Source: Monocercomonoides exilis (taxonomy: Eukaryota > Preaxostyla > Oxymonadida > Polymastigidae). Taken from it: a stretch of DNA of 64,000 nt. Made by a program: the position numbers and the translations under genes. The stretch's first letter is position 1; every line of letters starts with the position of its first letter. The DNA lies in contig LSRY02000040.1 in NCBI GenBank assembly GCA_001643675.2, forward strand, positions 834,001-898,000. The letters are read 5' to 3'. The notes beneath the pieces were generated by a model. That model made no database searches and had not been told where the DNA came from. It saw only the letters and a list, made by a program, of their open reading frames with translations. Positions 21,430-32,200 of the stretch are shown here, one piece after another.

Positions 21430-24400
21430 TTTCTTCTTCCGAAGAGGAACATTCAGCTCTGCTTCAGCGATTCGAATAGCATCAATTCGCAAGCTGTACA
21501 GAATGAGATGAAAGGAGTGAATGGACATCGAATGAGAAATGGCAGTGGGAGATGGAAGGAGCTTCAAGGCACATTGCGTTCATCCGCTTGCTTTATGACA
21601 TCGCCAAGAAGCGAAGAGAAAGGAGAGTGAGAGTTCAAATGGAAGAAGCAATGAAGGTGGATTTCAGAAGCAAATTGAGCGCAGAGCAGAAGGAAGGAAA
21701 TCAGAAGGAAGAGCCTAAGGCGAAGACGAAGACGAAACGGAAAGACGAGTTTTGCACATCGCAAATTGACGCTTTCGACACAAGGCTTGCACAGGCAGCG
21801 ACAGAAAGGAGGAGGAGGGACAGAGGAAAAGAAGAAGGAGGTGATGAAAATGATGATGAACAGTACCAGACATTTTACTCGTTTGACAGCACATTCTCAT
21901 CTTCCCAGTTGCATACTCAAAACATCACAGCCTCCTCGTCAGTTTCCACTCATCCTTTTTCTCCCTTGCCACACACACAATTGTCTGCCCCTTCTGTTCT
22001 TGTTGGAACTTCTCCAGAGCCACTCGCTCATTTATCTCCTGCTACATACTCCTCTTCACTCACACTAAAGTCCATTTGAGCATCCGGCCAAATCTCTTCC
22101 TCTCACTCTCATTCATCTATTTCTTCAGTTTCGCTGCATATCTCTTTTATGATTCTCCGGAAGAGCAGATTGGGCAATGCTGGTGTGTTTGCAAGCATCA
22201 GCGCGTCAGCGACGAGGGATGTGTTTGAGCCACAGAGTATCCTTCTGAACTATGCAGCGTATGTGGCTAGCTAGGGGATTCGTGTGCGTTGTGGCGAGAA
22301 GGAAGTGAAGGAAGGGAAGGGAGAGAAGAAGGATGAGAAGAGGAGTGAAAATGAGTTTGTGAGTGATAAAGACGAAAAGGGATCGTTGTGTCTGACAGAT
22401 AAATGCATCGATAATGAGAAAAATGAAGGGGAAGAAGAGGAAGAAGAAGATGGATTTGACAAACACATTAAAAAGGCTCAGAAAGAAAGAGGAGCAAAAG
22501 AAAAGAAGAAAACAACAAATGAGAAGAATAAGCCTGTAACGATTCAAACCACTCTTGGCTCAGATTTTCTGCCTGAAATCAAAAATCGAAGAATGATGCA
22601 GCAACAAATATCGGAATACAATTCACTCTCTCAACATTTTCATCTGCTAACGCATCATCTTCATTCTCAACTTCTTCGTTTCCAACTTCATCACCATCCT
22701 TTTTTGCTTCAACTACTTAATCATGTTTTTATTTTTTCTTTTATTCAAGTTTTTTCATCAATTCATCATTTCTTTCTCTTCTTCTTCACCTGATTCATTT
22801 GCTAACAAAGAAGAAATTCCTCAAAATCATCATCCACTTCCACAAGTGACGCCAATCAATCCTCCTCTTCCAACAGCCAATTAGATACAGGCAAATCAAT
22901 CCAAACTGTTCAAGATTCCTCGTTCAGGTATTCATCCTTCACCTGTATCATTGTCATTGGGAATATATGGAACTTATTCTTCTTCTTCCTCTTTCTCTTC
23001 TTCTTCTCATTTAAATTCTTCTTCCTCTTCTTCTTCTTCTTCCAATCAACCAAATGAAATTCCAGCTGTTTTTCAGCGTTGAACCGAAGACAAACAGAAA
23101 AGAGTAGTCGAAATGGCAATTTTGTGGGGGAAAAGAGAAAAAGAAAAAGAGGAAAAGAAGAGAAAAGAAGAAGAAAGAAAAAATGTGATTTGAAACGACA
23201 AATCGGAAGAATTAGCAGAAAGAAAGAGAATATGAGACGAAGAAGAAATGATAAAATGGATAGAGAAGAAGAAAGAGAAGGAGAAGAGAGAGAATGAAAA
23301 AGAGAAGGAGAGGAAGAATAAGGAGAGGAAGGATTTGGTAGTGAAAAAAGGAAAAGAAGGAGAAAAAGGAGGAAAGGGAAGAAAGGGAAGGAAAACAAGA
23401 AGAAGAAGAAAGAAGAAAAGAAGAAGAAGAAAATACAGATGAAGACTATCAAGATGAACTTTTGCTTTTGAAGCTAACTTCTCTTTTCACTCAGCGAAGA
23501 CTGAAAGAAATCGAAGAGAAGAAGCAATTGACAAAAATGTTGGCTTTGAGAAAAGAAGAAGAAGAAGATGATGTTGTTGGGTTTTATTTTGCTGGCAAAA
23601 ATAATTCGAAAAAACAAGGCGAAAAAGGGAATTAAAAAGGAGAAAATAAAAATAAAAATAAAAATGATGAAAAGAAAGACAAAAAGAAAGAAGAAATGAA
23701 AAAGAAGTGGGAAACCCAAAATGAAAAAGAAATTTCTCCGTCGCCGCTAATTCTCCAACTGTATTTTCACGATATAAACACACAAGCGGAATGGTTAGCA
23801 GCCGAAGAAGCGAAAAAGACGAAGGAAAACGAGAAAGAATTGACGTTTCATCCGATTATTTACAAAGGGACAGATTGGATTGAAAGAGAGAAGAAAAAGA
23901 AAACGAAAAAAAGACATAAAGAAATAAAGAAAAAATAGAAAAAAGAAAACATTAAAACATTATCTTCTAAGCCAACACACCATCAACCAATCTTTTCCAA
24001 TCTTCTGGGAACAAATAAGGCATTCCATCTTTTGTCATTCTTTTCTTCCAAAACAAAAAGAAGTTGATTTCTTCATTGGACTTGTTGTGAATGGAGCTGA
24101 TAGAAGAGATGGGTTTGGTGGGAGGATAAAGAAGAAGAAGAAGAAGAAGAAGAAGAAGAAGAGGGATCGGAAGAGGAAGAGGAAGAGGAAGAAAAAGAAA
24201 AAGAAAAAGAAGAAGCAAAAGCAGAACTTCTCTTTAAAGTGAGTGTTTCGCTTCCGAGCGGTCCAGCTTCTTTTCGTGTTTTTGAAGGGGACTGTTTGGA
24301 AGAGGATGTGAAACCGTTTTGCGAGAGGTATTTTTTGAGAGAAGAGAAAGAGAGGAGGATAAAATAGGTGGTGGAGAACGCATTGGAAGGGAGAGAGAGA

Positions 24401-24950
24401 GGGAAGAGAAGAAGGAAGAGAAGAAGGAAGAATGGAAGAAAGAGAAAGAGAAAAGAAAGAAAACTGTGCTGTGAGAGACAAACATTCTAATCAATCACTT
24501 CATCCTTCGTCTTCATCATCGTCATCGTCGTCATTTTCTTCTTCTCATTCTTCTTCATTTTTTAATTTTAATTTTTATTTTAATTTCTTCTTCTTCATCA
24601 TCATCTTCTTTTTATTTTTCTTCTTCTTCTTCTTCTTCTTCTTCTTCCCACTCGAATTATGGATCAACCTCTTCTTCTTCATCCTCCTCCTTTGCTCACC
24701 TCGTCGCTCACACAGCGGCCAATGAACTTTGTGTAAAGGAAAATTTGTTTCCAGAAGAGTTTCACAAGCAATTGTAGTTATTGAGGAATTCAACGAGAAG
24801 AATGACGCAGAAAGAACCGGAGAGGAAGCCAACAACACCACAGGTATTTTCGAAGGGAGAATTTTCAAGAAGCGGAGTGGAAATGGAAGGAAGATGAGAG
24901 AGGATGGAGAAGGAAGAGGGAAGGACAAGTGATGAGAAGAATAAAGAGTA
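21430..24950 (+). pseudogene. Decayed gene of a flagellate-type 'RLYxxAxxRR / FxPxI' protein
   Basis: Coding-like segments occur in several plus-strand frames. The first (21552-22079) has FIRLLYDIAKKRRERRVRVQ, then basic and Ser-rich parts. The next is a Lys/Glu-rich part (22284-22700). At 23696-23938 comes SPLILQLYFHDINTQAEWLA with KELTFHPIIYKGTDWIEREK. At about 24230-24370 is LFKVSVSLPSGPASFRVFEG with FCERYFLREEKERR. The last (24712-24950) includes NELCVKENLFPEEFHKQL. The RLYxDAxxRRxR and FxPxI motifs and a 'VxVxLPSG...EGD...FC' module are familiar from large cytoskeletal or flagellar proteins of protists. This is knowledge from memory, not a search. Frameshifts and stops are frequent, so the gene is dead. 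GAA repeats are dense. Confidence 0.5.
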
Positions 24951-25620
24951 AAAAGACTAGTTCGAATAAGTTTTATTCATTGATTATCGATTTCATTGTA
25001 TTTCATTCAACGTTTGATGAAGAAACTGAATCGAAAAGAAAGGACTGATATATTGTGATGATATTTCCGTCGAAGAAATAGATAAAGTCAAGAAAACAAA
25101 TTGGTTTCAAAAGTTTGAAGTTAAATAATTTTTAATTGAAACAAATTTATAGCAAACTTCTTCAATTGTGTTTTTCAAAGTATTTTTTATTTATTAGGAT
25201 AGTTTTAGCAAGTTGAGAAACTTGATATTTTTATCCAACAGTTTTATTTTTTATTTTTCACATTATTTTTCTTTGATCAAAAAAATTCTTTTCCACAAAA
25301 ACCTCAAAAATGTATGTTTTTTTTATATAACAATAAAACAAATATATATTACAGATATTTTAGCTAAATGCTGAAGAAAAATCAATTTGATTTTTTGATC
25401 AGTAATACCACAATAGTATTTATTTTTTCGATTTTTGATCTTTTTATATGATATCAAAAAAAATCACCCAATTGAAAAAACAAGTTTGAAGGGACGTTTT
25501 TTTTTTTTGACTATAGAAAGTGATTGATAATAATTTTTGTAATAAACAAACTATTAAATTATTTTGTATTCAATTTCAATTTTATTGAAAAATTTTGTTT
25601 ATTATTATTTTTTTAAAAAT
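24951..25620. other. AT-rich spacer across the right end of E5
   Basis: No gene. The right inverted repeat of E5 ends at 25473, and from there AT-rich DNA leads to the next element. Confidence 0.5.
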
Positions 25621-26391
25621 TTGCACCAAAAATAATTCAAATTCGAAAAAAAATAATTCAATTTCGAAACGTGAATTTTTTTGATTTGTGGAATGAATAA
25701 CTTGTGTTTGTTGTTATAAATTCTTTAAATTTTTATCTCATCAGCAAATTTTGTTTATCAATATTTGTAAAATGATGCATTTTTATTTAAAAATATTCTT
25801 TCTTTTTGGATGAAGATTTATTGATTGAAGTTTATTTGAAAAGGAAAGAAATGCATTTTCATGTTTAAAACCGATATTATTCAAAATTTTGCCAATGAAA
25901 CAATCACATTATTGTGAAAAAATAATACAATAATCGTGATTAAATTTTTTCAATTTTTATTTTGTTATTCAATGGAATGAATTTTTATGAAATTATAGTT
26001 ATTTGAGTGATGATTTTCGAAAATGAAAAAAAAATTTTTGAAAAATTTATTTATTGATTGTTGCAATAAAAAAACAGTTTTCTATGAGTAATAAAATTTG
26101 ATTGGTTAAAAAATAACTTAAACTTTTCTGAAATCCATTCTCGAGAAAAAATAAAAAATTACAGTTAATAATGAATTTCGAAATTGAAATAATCATTTTC
26201 GAATTCGAATTATTAATTCCGAAATCGAATTATTTTTTTTCGAATTCGAATTATTAATTCCGAATTTGAATTGTTTTTTTTCGAAATTGAAATATTAATT
26301 CCGAATTCGAATTATTAATTTTCGAAATTGAAATATTAATTACGAAATTGAATTATTCTTTTTCGATTTTGAATTATTTTTGGTGTAACAA
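25621..26391. mobile_element. MITE-like element E4 with TTCGAA-rich ends
   Basis: CACCAAAAATAATTCAAATT at 25623 is matched in inverted order by AATTATTTTTGGTG ending near 26390. The match continues inward for about 45 bases with a few mismatches. The right half (26180-26370) is an array of TTCGAATTCGAATTATTAATTCCG-like units, each itself palindromic. It is non-coding and about 770 bp long. No clear target duplication was found. Confidence 0.6.
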
Positions 26392-26734
26392 ACTAACAAA
26401 TTAATAAATACATCTAAGTTTTATTAATTAAGAAATAACAAATATTTGTTAATGCTTATCCAATGAAACCGAATAACCTTCGGCTGAGGACTAGACTGAT
26501 TCCATCCAGTTTCTTCATTCTTTTTTTTATAATTGAGAAACTTGAAGGACTTGGGTCCAGAATCAGTTTCCCAGGTAAATAAATGTTTATAATTATTATT
26601 TTTATAAAAATAAAAATTTCGAAAACAATTAATTGAATTATTTAATTAAACGTTGAAATTTTTATCTAAATGACGGGTGGAACAAAATTTGGAAAAAGAA
26701 AATTTCGCCCCATAAATATCATTCTTCAAATAAT

Positions 26735-26967
26735 CTGTTGGTTATGATCAAAAAGAAACAAAAAATTACCATTTCTGGAATCGAACAGCCAATCTTTGTG
26801 GCTTCTTCTCAATTTCTTTTGCACTTCATTTTATATTACAAAAATTTAACTGTTTGTATTGCGATCATTTTAGTACTGCAAGATAATCAACGATGTGTGT
26901 ATTTATCTTTCATTTTGTTATTTACCAAGCTTTGCCCTCTTTTTGAATATTTTTTATAACAAACAGA
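26735..26967 (+). promoter_or_regulatory. Conserved 5' block of family copy A
   Basis: About 230 bases upstream of the ATG are shared with the same regions of copies B, C and D. They run from GATCAAAAAGAAACAAAA through a TCAACGATGTGTGTATTTAT stretch to AACAAACAGAATG at the start codon. Conservation at the promoter position of four paralogues suggests regulatory content, but it may simply reflect the length of the duplicated segments. Confidence 0.5.
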
Positions 26968-28452
26968 ATGAGTTTGCCAGATGATGATAATCCTGAAGAT
27001 AATAAATCAGAAGAAAATAATTCAGAAGATGATTGTTCTGAAGATGAAATTCCGACTACGGCCAGAACAGAACAGTTTTCAAGTTTGCCATTTTATTTGA
27101 ATTGACCAATTCTGAACATAATTTTTGTTTTTTTAAATTCTATTGCAGAATTGTTTTGCGAACTGGAAGGTCGCAGAGAAGATGAACAGAAACAGAAAAT
27201 TGAAGAAATGAATGAAATAGTTGATGAAATGGATGAAGAAGAATTTGAATCGATTTTCGCAAAAGATCTATACAATAAAATGTCAAAAATGATTGAAGAA
27301 AAGACATTATCATGGGGAAACACAATCTTGCTGTTGAAGCATGTTGGATACTGCAATGAATTGAAATGCTTGTCATGCTATGATTTTGATTATACATTAT
27401 TGAGCGAAAGGATGAAAGAGATGATAATTGATGAAAATGAGAAGAAGAAAGAAGAAAAGAATGAAAAGTTTCTGACTGATCTTTGTGAATGTTATGCTTT
27501 GCTAATCTACCAGTTTTCATGTGAATTGCTTTCAATAATTGTGCCGTGCCTTCTGAAAGCTGCCTCGAAGAAAGAGGGAAATGAGGAGACTCAAAAAGAA
27601 GTGAAAATGGCTTTATTGGCGTTAAGCAACATTAAACAATGGGATGTGTGTTTATTTATATATTGATTGTTTTTTTTTCTTATCTTTTATTAGTTATTAG
27701 AAAAAGAACTGTATTTGAATGGGATAACAGAAGTCATCAAATATCACCAGGATAATCAGAATCTGACACGCCTTGCCTATCAGTCTGCTTGGAGGTTTTT
27801 GATAAAAAGATTTTACAACGACGAAAGCTTGGAAGACATAATTGTGAATGACCTGCATTTTGCGAGAGAAGCAAGAAGAGAACTGGAAGATCTGTCAAAG
27901 AGTGTGAATTGGAAGAGAAAAGAAGAAAGAAGAAAAGAAACGGAAGAAGCACTTGTTATCAGGAGATGGCTCCCTGAAATAAAAAAATACATTTACTTGT
28001 GCACATTGTGGAACGAAGAATGCTCTGGGCTTATCAGAAGCATTTGTCAAGTATTTCACGCATCAAGAGATATTTACCCAGATATAAGCCATGCATGCAT
28101 TATTTCTTTAGGAATTGCAGCAGAAAAGCGAGATGTGGAGATTGATGTTTTACAGAAGAATGGTGTCATAGATGTATTTTTGGAGAAAATGAATCAATCA
28201 ACTTTTGATTATAAAATGATAACTGATTGCTTGTATTTCTTTTCGAAAATTTCAGAAAGATTGAATGAAAAGGAGGATGAGGAAAAGGAAGAAGCGAAAA
28301 GAAAAGAGTTGAAAAGAAAGATATTTGAAAAGATGGAAGAAGAAGGATATGAAGATATTATAGTAGGATTTCACAAAGTATTTGATTTTCTTCGCAGACA
28401 ATATTATTACAAATTGTCATTGGACTTTTCTGATTATTTCGTGAATTTTTAA
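26968..28452 (+). CDS. Oxymonad multicopy family protein, copy A (3 exons)
   Basis: Exons are 26968-27082, 27149-27645 and 27694-28452. Introns are 66 bp (GTTTGCC...TTGCAG) and 48 bp (GTGTGTT...TATTAG). The product is 456 residues. An acidic N-terminus of Asp/Glu/Ser repeats (residues 1-33) leads into TEQFSKLFCELEGR, then an all-helical, Glu/Lys-rich body with the hallmarks MIEEKTLSWGNTILLLKHVG, ECYALLIYQF, LARLAYQSAWRFLIKR-like and EEEGYEDII near the end. The fold looks like an armadillo/HEAT-type helical repeat, but no known domain is recognised. I recall this as a very large, lineage-specific M. exilis family of unknown function. All exons are open and phases match copies B and C, so the gene appears intact. 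The start is fixed by the conserved AACAGAATGAGTTTG context. Confidence 0.85.
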
Positions 28453-28779
28453 GGAAATGAAACGAATTGAACAATGAAATTCAAAAATATTTATTTAATA
28501 ATTTTTATTTTTATTTTTATTTTTTTTTAGTTGTCATTTCACAAAATTGAAAGCAAACCATTGAATTGTTTTGTTTTTAATTTGAAAAAATTGACATTTT
28601 TCCATAAAAAGAAAGAAAGAAATGTGAAATGAATGCATTTAAAACAACAATAGAAAGCACGAAAATTGTAATACATTACTGTTTTGCATTTCCAGTGGGC
28701 TTTAAATTCATCATATTTCTTTGGCGTATCTATTGATTAAAATAAAATAATTAATATCAAGTATTTCTTTGTAAAATCA
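28453..28779. other. Spacer
   Basis: AT-rich intergenic DNA between convergent genes. Nothing else is seen. Confidence 0.6.
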
Positions 28780-29158
28780 TTATGAAACGCATACAGAAGC
28801 TTCCATATATGACTAAGAAAAACGAAAATGAACAAAGCCAAAATATACTTATGTTTAACAAATTAACACAGCAAAAACACCTTTTCTTCACTTTTCTTTT
28901 TGTGATGCGTTGGATCTTCAGCATCAGGATCATGCAAAATAGTAAATTGTTCTGCAGTATATGTATCCTTTGTAGTTGATTTCCAATCACTGGTATCATC
29001 AATAAATCCAGAGTTATACTTCATCCAAAAAGATTGTTTATTTTCATCTTCATGAAAACAAAACAGCACACTCTACCCCAGAGAGTTTTGGAAAAATCTT
29101 TTGTTTTTTTAATGGATGCTTCTCTTTCTTCTTCACTCTCTCCTATATTCCGAGACAT
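28780..29158 (-). CDS. Small protein of unknown function, probably spliced
   Basis: The ATG at 29158 opens SRNIGESEEEREASIKKTKD, then FSKTLW. The main segment (29047-28881) reads FWMKYNSGFIDDTSDWKSTT and YTAEQFTILHDPDAEDPTHH. Its end can splice across 68 bp (28880-28813, GTGTTTTTGC to TTTTTCTTAG) to a short exon, SYMEASVCVS, with a TAA at 28780. The first two segments are in different frames. They can be joined only by an intron of just 29 bp (29076-29048, GTAGAG...TGAAG), unusually short for this window, or they are separated by a frameshift. The gene may therefore be intact with a micro-intron or recently broken. No family was recognised. Confidence 0.5.
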
Positions 29159-29292
29159 TGAAAAAAAGAAAAAACCGATTTTCTGATCAATAATGCTGTA
29201 TTTTATTTCTTTTCTTTTTGAATTTTTATTTTTTGTTTTATTTTGAACAAGTTTGAGTTTAATAAAGTTGACACAATTTTAAAAAAGGTTAT
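29159..29292. promoter_or_regulatory. Divergent intergenic region
   Basis: Only ~134 bp separate the start codons of the small minus-strand gene and the giant plus-strand gene. Both promoters must lie in this T-rich tract. Confidence 0.45.
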
Positions 29293-32200
29293 ATGACTGC
29301 ATATATCCATTATAGCAATGAAATAAATTCACGAAGCGAGGGTTTGGAAATTTTTAAATTATCAACAAATTTTCATTGTTCGATGAAGATCAATGTTCTT
29401 TGACCTTCGACAAATTGAAAAATGACTTGCATGGGAAAATTGCGGATCTCCTTTCATTTCAAAAAAATCATACAGAGCAACTTAATGAATCTTTTGAATA
29501 TGCAAAGTTGCATTCAACTTCATTTGAATTGAAAAGTGAGACTTCAAACGCAGGTTCAACAGAAAGTCCTTGCTTCTGCATTGCAACAAATTGCCCTTTA
29601 ACAAATTTTATTTGCTATTTAAAGCGATATGAAGACAAAAATAAACAAGGAAACAATTTTTCGACTTCTTCGAAAGAGCGCCAACGAAAAAAGCGTGACG
29701 AAGAGTGTATACAAAAAAATGACAGTCTTTGGCCTTGCCAACCAACATGTGGAAAAGGAAAATCAACGCTTAATTTGATAAGAAAGATACATTCTATCTT
29801 GAAAAAGAGTCGTGACATGGGAATTTCCACACCGACTCACCCTGCACAAAAACCTCCATATTCGAGCTTTGAAAAGTTTCACAGAGAATCTTTTTTCGAA
29901 TCGTCTTCGATTGATTCAGCCCAACAATGCGATGTCAAGATTTCTGAATCAAAAATTCAAAATAAGAGTTTGGAATTGTTTCAAAGTGAAAATCAATCAT
30001 CAAATACCAAAAGCCATTCGAAGCTGCAAGCGCCTTCTCTTTACACTGCAATGCCGTTGACGGACCTTCTTCATTCACCAGTAGTTCATGCAACAGCCAA
30101 GCTACATCTTACGTCTCATTCATCAAACCTTTCCTCATTTAGCCACTCTGAAGAGGATAGAATTTCCACAACTGCAAATGCTTCTTCTTCCTCTTCTTCT
30201 CCCTCTTTTTCCTCTTCGTCTTCTTCTTCTTCCTTCAATTTTCCTTCAGGAATCCTTCCTCCTCTTCCCTCTTCGCCTTCTTCGACTTATTACACCAAGT
30301 CTTCACGCCTTCCTTCACCTCCTCCATTGCGCCTGCAATCGTTTCACATGCGTCTGAACAAGAGCTGCTCTTCGGATGCCTTTTCCCAGCTGCCTCCTCC
30401 GCCATCACCGCCTTCTCCTTATTTTCTTTCTGCTTCTGCTTCTTCTTCTTCTTCGCCATCTTCTTTTTCTTCTTCACCGTCTTCTTCTCCTGCAACGTCA
30501 TTCAAACAAAATAATTCTTGTACCAATTCTTTCAAGTATTTAAAAGAGAAAGAGAAAGAAGAGGAAGAGGAAGAATACGAGGAAGACGAGGAAGACGAGG
30601 AAGACGAGGAAGAAGAAAAATCTGTAAAAAATGGAAGGGAAGATATCGAAGAATCTGTCGCAGAAAAAGAAGAGGAACGCAAACACTCATTTTTCACTGC
30701 AGGTGTCGGAAATTCGCCTCTTTCTCCGATTTTTATTTTCTCGCATGCAACACAGAGGAAGGAGAAGAAGAAGAGTGTAGAGAAAGAAGTTAAAGTTGAA
30801 GAAGAGGAAGAAGAAGAAGATGATGATGAAGGATTTGATTCAAGTGCAATGAAAACACCAAAACGCACAAAATTATTGAAACACTCGAAATTTAGTGAAA
30901 AAGGAATATTTTCAGAAATTTTTGCAAAAGACGGACTTTCTCACGATGTCCAAAAGGAGACAAAAGCAGAAAATGAGAGGAAAATGAAGGAGCTCATTGG
31001 GAATATTCGCAAGGCTCAGAAAAAGAATGAAGGAGAAGCCAACGATGAAGAGAACAAAAGAGAAAAGGAAATATTTTCAGAAATCGAAGGAAAAACAGAC
31101 AGAAAAGAGGAGATCGAAGAAGAGGAGAAAAAGAAAGAAGAGGAGAATCGAAGAGAAACAGAAGGAGAAAAAGAAGAGCGGAGAAATAAAGAGAATAAAG
31201 AGAATAAAGAGAAAATTGCAAAAGGAAAAGGAGATGAAAATACCAATTCAATTGAAAAAGAAGAAGAAGAAAAAGAAGAAAAATCAATAATGGATGTTAG
31301 TGACAGTGAAAGCAACTTGAGTGATGTTAGAGAAGAAAGAGAAGAAGAAGAAATGAAGATTGAATACATTAATACGAATAACGTTGACTCAAAAGCAAGA
31401 AATGAAGAAGAAATGACAGAAATGGATGAAAGAGGAGGAAAAAAAGGAGGAAGAGAAGGAGAAGGAGAAGGAGAAGGAGAAGGAGAAGGAGAAGGAGAAG
31501 GAGAAGGAGAAGGAGATAATGAAGAGGAGGAGGACGGAGAGAAGGAGGAAAAAGAAGAATTTGATGGAAATGCCGAAGAAATCTGCAGTCATCAGCAAAG
31601 AATGTTGAATAAGAGCAATAGAAGATCTATTTTTGAGCAGCAAAATGAATTCAAAAACGACAGAGAAGCTGAAATGGATGATGAAGTTTCAGATGAAGTG
31701 GACGGAGAGGAAGAGGAAGAGGAAGAGGAGGAAGAGGAAGAAGAAAAAGAAGAAGAAGAAAAATTCGAAGAAGAAAAGGGTGAGATAAAGGCAGACGATT
31801 CAAAAGAGGGCAAAGATATTGAAGAATCACATGTGAAGGAAAATGATCAGTTTCTTTTCGAAGACGAGGAAGAAGGAGAAGAAGCATGGGAAGCGTGCAA
31901 TGAATCAGGAATATTTGAAGAGGAAGCAGTCAGAAAGGATTTGTTAACACAGGAAAAGAGAAAAATAAGCAGCAAAGAAGAGGAAGAGGAAGAGGTTGAG
32001 GAAGAGGAAGAGGTTGAGGAAGAGGAAGAGGAAGAGGAAGAGGAAGAGGAAGGTGAGGAAGAAGAACAAGAAGAAGAAAGAGAAGAAGACGAAAAAGTTA
32101 AAGCAGAAGAGGAAATGGAACCAACAGAGAGGGAAGGAGAAGGAGAAAGAGAAAGAGAACAAGCAACGGACCTCTTCTGGACAAACACATCAGCCTCATT

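Larger units (their letters stand above)
19426..25473. mobile_element. Putative TIR element E5
   Basis: A 26-bp sequence starting AATTGGGTGATTTTTTTTGA at 19426 occurs in exact inverted orientation ending at 25473. If the ends begin at GGGTGA, the flanking AATT on both sides could be a 4-bp target duplication, but AATT is its own complement and cannot be told from TIR. The interior contains a minus-strand gene relic (about 19.9-20.5 kb) and a plus-strand relic of a flagellate-type protein (21.4-24.9 kb). No transposase was seen. Two matching 26-mers 6 kb apart in inverted order are unlikely by chance even in AT-rich DNA. Confidence 0.55.

Noticed and set aside
4001-25473. Polinton/Maverick-type virus-like element
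   Set aside because: No capsid, protein-primed polymerase, integrase or ATPase frame is present. The cargo is cellular gene relics.
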